A stretch of 6,950 nucleotides of DNA from Sedimentisphaerales bacterium (GCA_030636065.1 DAOVXR010000093.1:1-6950), one strand, 5' to 3'; counted from the stretch's first letter, positions 1 to 6,798 are shown. Notes: generated by a model from the letters alone, not told the origin. Made by a program: numbers and translations.

Positions 1-180
1 GTGGAAGATTTAATCCTTGCGATGGCTCGGCCATTGCACCCGAAGGATAAGAAACAAAAAGCCGGAGCCGGGCTGACCTTTAGCCAGATTATCGGGATTC
101 TTCATCAACTTTGCGAAAGGCGGGTTATTCCCGCGCGTTTTATGTTACTGCGTAAGCCGGAAGATATATATCAGTCATAG
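1..180 (+). CDS. 3' end of an unrecognised gene upstream of smc (partial)
   Basis: Frame 1 is open from the window edge to a TAG at 178-180, giving 59 residues. Both other forward frames hit stops within the first 50 bases. The first codon is GTG, but the gene probably begins before the window. The visible C-terminus has a basic stretch (PKDKKQK, about residues 14-20), an amphipathic segment (FSQIIGILHQLC, about 27-38) and a short basic tail. There is no membrane segment and no motif I can assign to a family. The stop lies 22 nt before the smc start with no terminator between them, so it is probably co-transcribed with smc. Function unknown. Confidence 0.6.
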   Translation: MEDLILAMARPLHPKDKKQKAGAGLTFSQIIGILHQLCERRVIPARFMLLRKPEDIYQS

Positions 181-183
181 TCA

Positions 184-190
184 TGGAGGA
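184..190 (+). promoter_or_regulatory. Ribosome-binding site of smc
   Basis: TGGAGGA is a near-consensus Shine-Dalgarno sequence 12 nt before the ATG at 203. The spacing is on the long side, but no other in-frame start nearby has a better site. The ATG leads directly into the MKLKKIVLYGFKSF opening typical of Smc, which confirms the start. Confidence 0.75.
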
Positions 191-202
191 CACATAAAAA
201 AT

Positions 203-3200
203 ATGAAACTGAAGAAAATTGTTTTGTATGGCTTCAAGAGTTTCGCCGATAAGACAGCGTTCGAGTTCGGTGATGGTGTTACCGTAATTGTCGGTCCTAA
301 CGGCTGTGGTAAAAGCAATATTGTGGATGCGGTTCGATGGGTGCTCGGTGAGCAGAGTGCCAAGAGTCTGCGCGGCGGCCAGATGCTGGACGTGATATTC
401 AACGGTACGAATTCGCGTAAGAGTATGGGGACGGCTGAAGTTTCACTGTTCTTTACCAATACGACGGGGTTACTCAATACGGATATGGAGGAGGTCTGCG
501 TAACGCGCAGGCTCTATCGCAGCGGAGAAAGCGAATACCTGCTGAATAACAAGTTATGTCGATTGAAGGATATTCGCGAGATGTTTATGGGGACAGGGGT
601 CGGGGCTGATTCTTATTCGATAATCGAACAGGGAAAAGTCGAGATTCTGCTTCAGTCCTCGAAGACTGACAGGCGCGCGGTTTTCGAGGAGGCGGCAGGG
701 ATAAGCAGGTATAAGGCCCGCAAGAAAGAAGCATTGCGAAAACTGGAGCGGACCGAACAGAATGTGCTGAGAATTCAGGACATTATCGGGGAGTTGGAGA
801 AGCGTTTACGATCTATCAAGTACCAGGCCGGCAAGGCCCGGAACTATCAGAAGTACAGTGATCGGCTGCGTGAGTTACGGATGAATCAGTTCTTGTCCGA
901 GTATTACCAGTTGCGCAAAGACGGTAGCCGTCGGCAGCAGCAACGGCAGAAGCTACAGGATGAACTGGTGGGACTGACCACTCAAATCGAGCAGGCGCAG
1001 GGGCGCCTTAGCGTATTGGACCATGAAATCGACGGGTGCGAAGACGAGATAAGGCAACTGGAGAATCAACGGCTTCAGTTCACCAGCCGGATCAGCAGCG
1101 AGGAAGACCATATCGAGATGGGTCATCAGCGGTGCGAGGAATTGCAGGGCTTTTTGCAGAGGAATCAGAAACAAATTCAATCTCTGCGCCGGCAAAGCCG
1201 CAAGCTGGAGGAGGAAATTGCCACAGGTCAAAAGGATGTGGGTTCGATACGGGATCAGCTTGACGAATTACAGGAGCAATTGAAACGGCATCAGGACTCA
1301 CGTCAGGAACGGATTCTGCAACTGAACGAACATCGGGCGCAAATGGAAGATGAGAAGAGCGGCCTGATCGATATTGTGCGCCGGACGGCTCAGTTGCACA
1401 ATGAGATAAAATCACTGGACATGAGACGAGATAACCTTTCCGGGCAGAAAAATCGACTGTCCGACCGTTACGGCAGGATCAAAGAGGAGATGGAGGGCTT
1501 GCTTACTCGCCGAGCGCAGTTGGACGAAAAGCTGGGGGAGATAACATCTCTGAAGGAGGATTCGCAAGGGCAATTGGAGAACAGGCGTCAGCAGTTGTCG
1601 CAATTGAACGAAGATAAACTCGTATGCAGTGAGAATCTTTCGGCTGCCAAGGAATATCGTAGCGGAATGCTGTCGCGACAGCAACTGCTCAGCGATATGG
1701 AGGCCAAACTGGAAGGCGTCGATCAGGGTGTACGGCAGATTCTTCAAGCCAGACAGCAGGACCCTGAGAAATTTTATTACGTCAAGGGAATGGTGGCGGA
1801 ATTGCTGCGGGCGGAGGTCAAATACGCTGGAATTGTGGAGGCAGCGCTGGCAGGGCGGTCGCAACATCTTGTGGCGACCAGTAGCCAGGCGGTGTTGGAA
1901 GACAGTGAAAACCTGGATGAGTTGGCGGGGCGGGTTAAGATGATTTGCCTCGATCGATTGGGGCCGTTTAAGAACGGTTTTGATTTTACTGACTATCCGG
2001 AAGTGCAGGGGCGGTTGATAGACCTCGTGAGTTTCGCGCCTGACTGTGAGTCGTTGGCCTGGCGATTGCTCGGCAAGACGATTCTTGTTGACACCATTGA
2101 CGCGGCATTGCGACTGGCTGAGGTGGCCCCTGCCGGATACCGTTGGGTTACTCTGACGGGCGAGGTTTTGGAAGCAGACGGCACATTGCATTTAGGGCCG
2201 CTAAGCGGGGCGGTGGGCCTGATCTCACGGAAGAGCGAATTGCGACAATTGAAAGAGGATATTGTTGAAACCGAAGAGCGAATTACCGATATTCAGAATC
2301 AATTGCAACAGTATGACAATCAGGGCCAACACCTTGAAAAGAACCTTCAGGAGTTGCGTACTGTTATTTATGAGGCGAATACTGTTGAGATAGAAACCCG
2401 CGGCCAACTGGAACAGGTCGATCAGAATGTTGGCCGGCTCAAACAGGAGCAACCGTTGATAGCTTCGGAGGTCGAGAGCATTGAGGGGCAGATTCAGGAA
2501 TCGCTCAACCAGCAGAAATCCAGCCGACAGAGTCTGGACGATCTGGAATCGATCAATCAGCAGCGGCAGGAACGGGTCGATGAGTTGGAGGGGAATATTC
2601 GGCGACTTGAGGAGGAGGATCAGCAGGTTCTTAATCAGATTACAGACTTGAAGGTTTCTTTGGGCCAGACACAGCAAAGACAATTGGCATTGCAGGAGCG
2701 GCTGACAAACCTTAAATCGCAGTATCAGCAGTGTAACCATGAGGTCGGCAATTTACAGACCGACCTGAACAATGCCCAGGAAAGTCATAAAGCAAGCGAA
2801 CGAGCGATTCTGATCGCGGAATCCAAACTCGCGGAACTGTTCCAGGCCCGCCAGGAACATCAGGAGATCAGCCGACAGAAAAAATATCGGCGTGACGAAC
2901 TGTTTGCTGAGAAGGAGCAACTTGTCGAATTGGCCGGTCGCCTGCAACAGCAGCGCGAAGAGCGGCAGGAACAGTTGCATGAAATGCAGATAAAACTGAA
3001 CGAGAACCATCTGCGCTGTGAGAATCTTATGGAGCGGGGCCGGGAAGAATTGGATATGGACCTTGCCGAGAAGTTCAGCAGCTATGAACATCAGGACATG
3101 GACTGGCAGGCCGTCTCGACGGAGATCGAGGATTTGCGAAAAAAGATACATCGGCTGGGCAATATCAATCTCGACGCGATCAAGGAGCAGGAGGAATTAG

Positions 3201-3787
3201 AGGAACGGCTGGAATATCTTAGTGGCCAGTATCAGGACCTTGCCCAGGCCAGACGGCAGTTGGAAGAGCTTATAGACAAGATAAATCGCGAAAGTACCGA
3301 GTTATTTATGACGAATTTCGAGGCGATTCGGGCCAATTTCGCGGAATTGTTTCGCAAGTTGTTCGGCGGCGGAAAGGCGGAGATTATACTGGAAGACCCG
3401 GAAGACATACTTGAATGTGGTATAGAAATAATCGCTCGACCACCCGGCAAACAATTGCAGAGTATCTCTCTTTTGAGTGGTGGCGAGAAGACGATGACTG
3501 CGGTTGCGCTGCTTCTGGCGATTTTCAAGAGCAAGCCGAGTCCGTTCTGTTTGCTGGACGAGGTGGACGCCGCTTTGGATGAAGCGAATGTCGAGCGGTT
3601 TAATCTGTTGATTCAGGAATTTGTGAAGGAATCACAATTTATCGTGATTACCCACTCTCGCCGTACTATGACCATTGCGGACGTCATCTATGGTATCACT
3701 ATGCAGGAGCAGGGAGTGAGCAAGAAGGTTTCGGTCCGCTTTGCCGACGAGGAAGAACCACAGGGGTCCGGCAACGCAGTGGCGTAA
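203..3787 (+). CDS. smc: Chromosome segregation/condensation ATPase Smc
   Basis: This encodes the SMC subunit of bacterial condensin, a cytoplasmic ATPase that dimerises and, with ScpA and ScpB in most bacteria, extrudes and organises chromosomal DNA loops. At 1194 residues it has the usual family length. The N-terminal head carries Walker A (GPNGCGKSN, residues 31-39), a Q-loop (Q143) and the conserved FEEAAGISRYK (from 161). A long Gln/Glu/Arg-rich coiled coil leads to a hinge at about 505-675, which ends in GLISRKSEL. The returning coiled coil enters the C-terminal head through LGNINLDAIKEQEEL (from 985). The C-head has the ABC signature LSGGEK (1091-1096), Walker B and catalytic Glu (LLDEVDAALD, D1119 and E1120), and a switch His (H1151 in THSR). 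No key residue is missing and there is no frameshift. scpA and scpB are not in the window. Identification is essentially certain from the motifs and architecture. Confidence 0.98.
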   Translation: MKLKKIVLYGFKSFADKTAFEFGDGVTVIVGPNGCGKSNIVDAVRWVLGEQSAKSLRGGQMLDVIFNGTNSRKSMGTAEVSLFFTNTTGLLNTDMEEVCVTRRLYRSGESEYLLNNKLCRLKDIREMFMGTGVGADSYSIIEQGKVEILLQSSKTDRRAVFEEAAGISRYKARKKEALRKLERTEQNVLRIQDIIGELEKRLRSIKYQAGKARNYQKYSDRLRELRMNQFLSEYYQLRKDGSRRQQQRQKLQDELVGLTTQIEQAQGRLSVLDHEIDGCEDEIRQLENQRLQFTSRISSEEDHIEMGHQRCEELQGFLQRNQKQIQSLRRQSRKLEEEIATGQKDVGSIRDQLDELQEQLKRHQDSRQERILQLNEHRAQMEDEKSGLIDIVRRTAQLHNEIKSLDMRRDNLSGQKNRLSDRYGRIKEEMEGLLTRRAQLDEKLGEITSLKEDSQGQLENRRQQLSQLNEDKLVCSENLSAAKEYRSGMLSRQQLLSDMEAKLEGVDQGVRQILQARQQDPEKFYYVKGMVAELLRAEVKYAGIVEAALAGRSQHLVATSSQAVLEDSENLDELAGRVKMICLDRLGPFKNGFDFTDYPEVQGRLIDLVSFAPDCESLAWRLLGKTILVDTIDAALRLAEVAPAGYRWVTLTGEVLEADGTLHLGPLSGAVGLISRKSELRQLKEDIVETEERITDIQNQLQQYDNQGQHLEKNLQELRTVIYEANTVEIETRGQLEQVDQNVGRLKQEQPLIASEVESIEGQIQESLNQQKSSRQSLDDLESINQQRQERVDELEGNIRRLEEEDQQVLNQITDLKVSLGQTQQRQLALQERLTNLKSQYQQCNHEVGNLQTDLNNAQESHKASERAILIAESKLAELFQARQEHQEISRQKKYRRDELFAEKEQLVELAGRLQQQREERQEQLHEMQIKLNENHLRCENLMERGREELDMDLAEKFSSYEHQDMDWQAVSTEIEDLRKKIHRLGNINLDAIKEQEELEERLEYLSGQYQDLAQARRQLEELIDKINRESTELFMTNFEAIRANFAELFRKLFGGGKAEIILEDPEDILECGIEIIARPPGKQLQSISLLSGGEKTMTAVALLLAIFKSKPSPFCLLDEVDAALDEANVERFNLLIQEFVKESQFIVITHSRRTMTIADVIYGITMQEQGVSKKVSVRFADEEEPQGSGNAVA

Positions 3788-3820
3788 CATAATTGGGTGC
3801 CATGCTTTATCGCAGTCTTG

Positions 3821-3845
3821 TAGGGTGGGGTCTTACCCCACGCGG
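3821..3845 (+). repeat. Short palindromic intergenic repeat, copy 1
   Basis: This 25-bp element between smc and the AIM24-family gene contains a perfect 7-bp inverted repeat, GTGGGGT (3825-3831) and ACCCCAC (3835-3841), around a CTT loop. A diverged copy in the same orientation lies at 6667-6691, with 18 of 25 positions identical by eye. Five T residues at 3848-3852 follow six bases after the stem, so the RNA could act as a weak or partial terminator between the two genes. It resembles the small dispersed palindromes found in many bacterial intergenic regions. The genome-wide copy number cannot be seen from here. Confidence 0.6.
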
Positions 3846-3868
3846 CGTTTTTAATCAGTGTTTATTTA

Positions 3869-3875
3869 GTGGAGT
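3869..3875 (+). promoter_or_regulatory. Ribosome-binding site deciding the AIM24-family start
   Basis: AGTGGAG sits about 8 nt before the ATG at 3883. The reading frame is also open back to an ATG at 3793, but that longer version would translate the palindromic repeat at 3821-3845 and has no comparable ribosome-binding site. The ATG at 3883 is therefore preferred. Confidence 0.55.
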
Positions 3876-3882
3876 TTCGAGT

Positions 3883-4662
3883 ATGTCGAACAACGCGGAT
3901 GTAATCGACTATAAAATTTACGGTGATGATATGCAGCTTGTGGAGGTGGAACTGGACCCTGGCGAAGGCGTCCGGGCCGAGGTCGGGGCTATGATGTATA
4001 TGGAAGACGGTATCGAGATGCAGACAGGTACCGGTGGGGGGTTGTTCAAGGGGTTCAAGCGCATGATAACGGGCGAGAGCTTCTTTATCACCACGTTTCT
4101 TTATAATGGTTCCGGCAAGGGGCATGTTGCCTTCGGCGCCCCGTACCCCGGTAAAATCGTTCCTCTGGAACTGGACAAACTTGGCGGTCAGTTTCTTTGT
4201 CAAAAAGACGCCTTTCTCTGTGCCGCACAGGGTGTCGAGATTGAAGTTGCTTTCACAAAAAAAATAGGTGCCGGCCTGTTCGGCGGTGAAGGTTTCATCC
4301 TTCAGCGGCTCGAAGGGGACGGAATGGCCTTTATCCACGCCGGCGGCACAATTGTTCAGCGTCAATTGGAAGCCGGCGAAACACTTCGTGTCGATACCGG
4401 TTGCCTGGCGGCCTTTGCTCCTACCGTCGATTATGATATTAAGTTTGTGGGCGGTTTCAAGAATGCCCTGTTCGGCGGCGAAGGTCTTTTTCTGGCCCGT
4501 CTTACCGGGCCTGGCCTGGTTTATTTACAGTCTCTGCCGTTTTCGCGATTGGCCGACCGTATCGGCGCAGCCGCACGTTACCACAACAAGGGTGAACAGC
4601 GCGGCATAGCCGGTATCGGCGGCAACCTTCTGGGCGGCCTGCTCGGCGGCGACCGTGATTAA
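3883..4662 (+). CDS. AIM24/TIGR00266-family protein
   Basis: The 259-residue product belongs to the AIM24 (TIGR00266) family, a beta-rich fold. The family is named after a mitochondrial inner-membrane biogenesis protein. Its bacterial members have no firmly established biochemical role. Diagnostic features are an N-terminal MQLVEVELDPGEGVRAEVGAMMYM segment (in two stretches, residues 17-40), a Gly-rich turn before FKGFKRMITGES (55-66), and two internal copies of an LFGGEG motif (132-137 and 196-201). Each copy is followed by a strand of the type F-x-x-R-L-x-G-x-G, suggesting a duplicated beta unit. The C-terminus ends in a Gly/Leu-rich tail. There is no signal peptide. The gene lies 95 nt after smc on the same strand, close enough for partial read-through, but the intervening hairpin repeat may separate them. 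The start at 3883 rests on its ribosome-binding site. The family assignment is strong; the function is not known. Confidence 0.88.
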   Translation: MSNNADVIDYKIYGDDMQLVEVELDPGEGVRAEVGAMMYMEDGIEMQTGTGGGLFKGFKRMITGESFFITTFLYNGSGKGHVAFGAPYPGKIVPLELDKLGGQFLCQKDAFLCAAQGVEIEVAFTKKIGAGLFGGEGFILQRLEGDGMAFIHAGGTIVQRQLEAGETLRVDTGCLAAFAPTVDYDIKFVGGFKNALFGGEGLFLARLTGPGLVYLQSLPFSRLADRIGAAARYHNKGEQRGIAGIGGNLLGGLLGGDRD

Positions 4663-4738
4663 AACAGGAACACCTCTCCTCCTTCGGCGGACAAGTCTGA
4701 AATACAGAAAGGTGGCCCCCAGCCGCGATTAAAATGTA
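4663..4738. other. Convergent intergenic spacer
   Basis: This 76-nt gap separates the ends of the AIM24-family gene (+) and asnA (-). Transcripts converge here, so a bidirectional terminator would be expected. I see only an imperfect GC-rich inverted repeat (CCTCC/GGCGG with one mismatch, around 4678-4690) and no T-tract-backed hairpin in either direction. Termination may be factor-dependent or weak. Confidence 0.4.
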
Positions 4739-5779
4739 TTACAACAAACGAACCCCGGCTTCCTCGCAGCCTCTGAGTACATCATCGGGCCAGACGCTGG
4801 CATGAACCTCACCGATATGAAGTTTTCGCAGAAAAAACATGCACAGTCTCGACTGACCGATCCCACCGCCGATACAGAGTGGGAATTCATCGTTTAACAG
4901 CCGTTTATGCCAGAGTTGTTCTTTTTTGTCCAGAGCGTTTCGTATTTCCAATTGTTGCAAAAGTATATCTTTATCGACCCGAATACCCATCGAGCTGATT
5001 TCGAACGTCCTGTTCAATAGCGGATACCACAAAAGTATATCGCCGTTGAGGCCTTTTTTGCCGTCCCCGATCGGGGTGGTCCAGTCGTCGTAATCCGGCG
5101 CCCGGCCGTCATGGATCGAGCCGTTCGGCAGAGTCCCACCGATACCGATAAGAAACACAGCCCCATATTTTTTAAGTGCTTTGTCTTCTCTCTCTTTCGC
5201 GGTCAAATCCGGATACTCATCAAAAAGCTCTTCCGTATGAACAAACGTAATCTCATCCGGTAGTATCGGAGTTAATTGGGGATATTTTTCGTGGACAACC
5301 ATTTCCGTATTTTTGAGCACGCGGTAAATTTTCCTGACGATACCCTTGAGAAAATCGAGATTGCGTTCCTGTCCGCTGATAATCCGTTCCCAGTCCCACT
5401 GATCTACATATATCGAATGCAGATTATCGAGACTTTCTTCATCCGGTCGAATGGCGTTCATATCGGTATATAGCCCTTCGCCCTGTTGGAACCCGTATTC
5501 GGCCAATGCCATACGCTTCCATTTAGCGAGGGAAAAAAGACATTCCGCGATTGTTTCGTCGGCTGCTTTAACAGGGAAGGACACTTTTCGTTCTACGCCG
5601 TTCAGATCGTCATTGACGCCCGAACCTTTCAGTACGAACAACGGCGCCGACACTCTTTGCAGGTTCAGTGCCTCAGCGAGATGGTCCTGGAAATAATCTT
5701 TAACGAACTTTATAGCTCTCTCTGTTTCCCGCAGTGGTAATTTCGACTGGTAATTCTCAGCTATAAACAAATCTGACAT
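4739..5779 (-). CDS. asnA: Aspartate--ammonia ligase (asparagine synthetase A)
   Basis: AsnA makes asparagine from aspartate, ammonia and ATP, releasing AMP and pyrophosphate. It is a cytoplasmic homodimer related to class II aminoacyl-tRNA synthetases, and it uses free ammonia rather than glutamine, unlike AsnB. The 346-residue product is slightly longer than E. coli AsnA (330), the extra length being mostly N-terminal. Motifs shared with E. coli AsnA include SLAKWKR (83-89), GEGLYT followed by IRPDEE (100-115), HSIYVDQWDWER (121-132), RAPDYDDW (226-233), LNGDIL (244-249), SSMGIR (262-267) and GGGIGQSR (304-311). The last carries the motif-3-type Arg (R311). All blocks are intact and in order. 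The ATG at 5777-5779 has a good ribosome-binding site. It is the downstream gene of a two-gene unit with the TIM-barrel gene. Confidence 0.97.
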   Translation of the reverse strand: MSDLFIAENYQSKLPLRETERAIKFVKDYFQDHLAEALNLQRVSAPLFVLKGSGVNDDLNGVERKVSFPVKAADETIAECLFSLAKWKRMALAEYGFQQGEGLYTDMNAIRPDEESLDNLHSIYVDQWDWERIISGQERNLDFLKGIVRKIYRVLKNTEMVVHEKYPQLTPILPDEITFVHTEELFDEYPDLTAKEREDKALKKYGAVFLIGIGGTLPNGSIHDGRAPDYDDWTTPIGDGKKGLNGDILLWYPLLNRTFEISSMGIRVDKDILLQQLEIRNALDKKEQLWHKRLLNDEFPLCIGGGIGQSRLCMFFLRKLHIGEVHASVWPDDVLRGCEEAGVRLL

Positions 5780-5787
5780 AAACTTCG

Positions 5788-5795
5788 ATCTCCTA
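5788..5795 (-). promoter_or_regulatory. asnA ribosome-binding site overlapping the upstream stop codon
   Basis: On the minus strand TAGGAGAT places AGGAG about 10 nt before the asnA ATG. Its first three bases are the TAG stop of the TIM-barrel gene (5793-5795). A ribosome finishing the upstream gene would therefore sit on the asnA Shine-Dalgarno, an arrangement typical of translational coupling. Confidence 0.75.
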
Positions 5796-6437
5796 TACTA
5801 TTAAATTACAAATGGCAGGGCTGTTAAAACCCTGACGCTTTAATTCCGTTACAATCACGTTTTGATTATTTCCCGCCCCATTTTCCGCGACATCTTTTGA
5901 TGACAAACGCAGGGCGATAACCCGCTTATCCAGAATTCGCAGCCAGTCCAGGGGATCGCCTGGCGGCCCGACATTGTCCGGATTAAAGCAAATTCCAAGA
6001 TAGGGACTATTTATTTCGTCGATCAATTCCCGCAGTTCCAGCGGCGAAAGCAGCAGGCCGCCACCCGGATTCTCCATCGCCAGCATAACAGATTCCCTTT
6101 CAGCGATTTCAGACAGCCGCTCCATCGCATCAAAGAGGGAATTGAACGCTTGTTCGTAAGAAAACGTCGATTTCGTTTCTGTTATTTTTTGCTGTTTATA
6201 AGCACCGATAACTATGGCCGGTTTTTCACTTTTTTCGCTGTTCTGATTTATATTGTTACTCTTATCGGTTAGGCACAGGAAGGACGTAAAACATTCTATC
6301 GCTTCTATGCGTAACTGCTCATTGGCTGACGACAGGCTGTAAATATCGAACCGACTGCTCGTAATCGCCTTGGCCATAAGCCCTTTACGCCCTGCCATTC
6401 TGATTAAATCATCTAATTGTTCCATTTTTTTTGACAC
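5793..6437 (-). CDS. Short, possibly non-catalytic xylose-isomerase-like TIM-barrel protein
   Basis: This 214-residue product resembles the sugar phosphate isomerase/epimerase (xylose isomerase-like, AP endonuclease 2) TIM-barrel superfamily. Supporting segments are a helix-strand unit near residues 6-26 (DDLIRMAGRKG then AKAIT), SVMLAMENPGGG (116-127, with the usual strand-4 Glu at E122), SPYLGICFNPDNVG (144-157), a strand ending in SSKD (179-182), and GFNSPAICNLIV at the C-terminus. Members are usually about 260-290 residues. Here the first beta-alpha unit is missing, and an in-frame TAA at 6447-6449 closes the frame just upstream. The protein also stops at the last strand. Three usual metal-ligand positions look replaced: Asp by N152, the HxKD His by S179, and the final Glu by N211. 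It may be a dead or repurposed enzyme, or a decaying gene. The GTG at 6437 and an ATG at 6425 are both possible starts, and neither has a clear ribosome-binding site. The substrate cannot be inferred. Confidence 0.65.
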   Translation of the reverse strand: MSKKMEQLDDLIRMAGRKGLMAKAITSSRFDIYSLSSANEQLRIEAIECFTSFLCLTDKSNNINQNSEKSEKPAIVIGAYKQQKITETKSTFSYEQAFNSLFDAMERLSEIAERESVMLAMENPGGGLLLSPLELRELIDEINSPYLGICFNPDNVGPPGDPLDWLRILDKRVIALRLSSKDVAENGAGNNQNVIVTELKRQGFNSPAICNLIV

Positions 6438-6491
6438 CAGGTTATTTTACGAAACAAAGCCATTTTTGTTGCCGTCCATACTTTTTATTTT

Positions 6492-6504
6492 GCCCTTTCA
6501 GGGC
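6492..6504. repeat. Small GCCCT/AGGGC hairpin
   Basis: A 5-bp inverted repeat with a TTC loop, followed by TTTT on the plus strand. It is too short to call a terminator with confidence. It belongs to the cluster of small palindromes in this spacer. Confidence 0.35.
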
Positions 6505-6532
6505 TTTTAAGCCAAGCCATCCACCTCGAAGA

Positions 6533-6555
6533 CTCGTTGGCTGCCACCCAACGAG
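6533..6555. repeat. 8-bp perfect inverted repeat (REP-like)
   Basis: CTCGTTGG (6533-6540) and CCAACGAG (6548-6555) are perfect inverse complements around a 7-nt loop. No T-tract follows on either strand, so a dispersed palindromic repeat or a protein-binding site is more likely than a terminator. Confidence 0.5.
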
Positions 6556-6557
6556 AG

Positions 6558-6602
6558 AATGACGAATCAAGAAACCAAAATTAAGAATCAATGACGAATA
6601 AG
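6558..6602. repeat. Direct repeat of AATGACGAAT
   Basis: AATGACGAAT occurs at 6558-6567 and again at 6590-6599, 32 bp apart. Each copy is followed by AAG (the first with an extra C). The AT-rich interval has no coding signal. It looks like a low-copy intergenic repeat fragment. Confidence 0.45.
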
Positions 6603-6607
6603 ATCGC

Positions 6608-6620
6608 CACACGGAGTGTG
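6608..6620. repeat. CACAC/GTGTG palindrome
   Basis: A perfect 5-bp inverted repeat (6608-6612 and 6616-6620) around GGA, flanked by GC on the left and CC on the right, so an extension breaks at one mismatch. It is part of the palindrome cluster. No role can be assigned. Confidence 0.35.
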
Positions 6621-6666
6621 CCTCCCACTTTAAAGAAAGGCGGCGCCCAATTTTACATCTCAAGAT

Positions 6667-6691
6667 CAGGGCAGGGTTTTGCCCCACGAGA
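6667..6691 (+). repeat. Short palindromic intergenic repeat, copy 2
   Basis: A diverged copy of the element at 3821-3845 in the same orientation: 18 of 25 positions agree, including AGGG, GGGT, TT, CCCCACG and the GC-rich arm layout. Its stem is eroded relative to copy 1. A short outer inverted repeat, CAAGA (6661-6665) and TCTTG (6695-6699), brackets it. Confidence 0.5.
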
Positions 6692-6712
6692 TTTTCTTGC
6701 TTGAAATAGCAC

Positions 6713-6746
6713 AAAAAAAAGGACTCACATTTCTGCAAGTCCTTTT
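6713..6746 (-). terminator. Strong intrinsic terminator after the tRNA fragment
   Basis: On the minus strand AAAAGGACT (6746-6738) pairs with AGTCCTTTT (6725-6717). The stem continues through two G-T wobbles, one C-G pair and one A-T pair to a GAAA tetraloop, 13 pairs in all, and runs into eight T residues (6720-6713). The wobble pairs and GNRA loop form only in the minus-strand RNA, which fixes the orientation. It begins 11 nt after the tRNA discriminator base, the normal place for a tRNA-gene terminator. Confidence 0.9.
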
Positions 6747-6757
6747 CCGACAATGAA

Positions 6758-6798
6758 TAGCGGGGGCAGGATTCGAACCTACGACCTCCGGGTTATGA
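6758..6798 (-). pseudogene. 3' half of initiator tRNA-fMet (CAT anticodon), 5' half absent
   Basis: On the minus strand this 41-nt stretch reads as tRNA positions 33-73: T33, anticodon CAT (6797-6795), AA, anticodon-stem 3' strand CCCGG, variable AGGTC, T-stem GTAGG and CCTGC with loop TTCGAAT, acceptor 3' strand CCCCGCT, and discriminator A (6758). It closely follows the E. coli initiator tRNA, including the three consecutive C residues at 39-41 that are the initiator hallmark. CCA is not encoded. Upstream of T33 there is no matching anticodon-stem strand, no D-arm and no GCGGGG acceptor strand anywhere to the window end, so it cannot fold as a tRNA. The break in the anticodon loop is a classic crossover point for tyrosine integrases, so I read it as an attachment-site half. 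Position 72 is T where E. coli has A. Confidence 0.75.

Larger units (their letters stand above)
6438..6712. other. Gene-free spacer with small palindromes and direct repeats
   Basis: This roughly 275-nt stretch between the TIM-barrel gene and the tRNA-side terminator has no credible gene. It contains, in order, a GCCCT/AGGGC hairpin (6492-6504), an 8-bp inverted repeat (6533-6555), a 10-bp direct repeat (6558-6567 and 6590-6599), a CACAC/GTGTG palindrome (6608-6620) and a second copy of the smc-downstream repeat (6667-6691). A promoter for the TIM-barrel/asnA pair should lie here on the minus strand, but I cannot point to a convincing -35/-10 pair. Confidence 0.55.

Noticed and set aside
1412..2191. 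Long minus-strand open frame (259 codons) opposite smc, with others at 2225-2740 and 2753-3151
   Set aside because: They are antisense shadows of smc. Their translations are low-complexity Leu/Gln-rich products of the coiled-coil codons, with no family motif and no independent ribosome-binding evidence.
3793..3882. 30-codon N-terminal extension of the AIM24-family gene
   Set aside because: It would translate through a palindromic repeat, has no good ribosome-binding site and adds sequence unlike the family, which begins near the ATG at 3883.
6442..6753. Minus-strand open frame of 103 codons upstream of the TIM-barrel gene, considered as its missing 5' end after a frameshift
   Set aside because: The translation spans the terminator and the palindromes and shows no beta-alpha unit resembling a TIM-barrel N-terminus.
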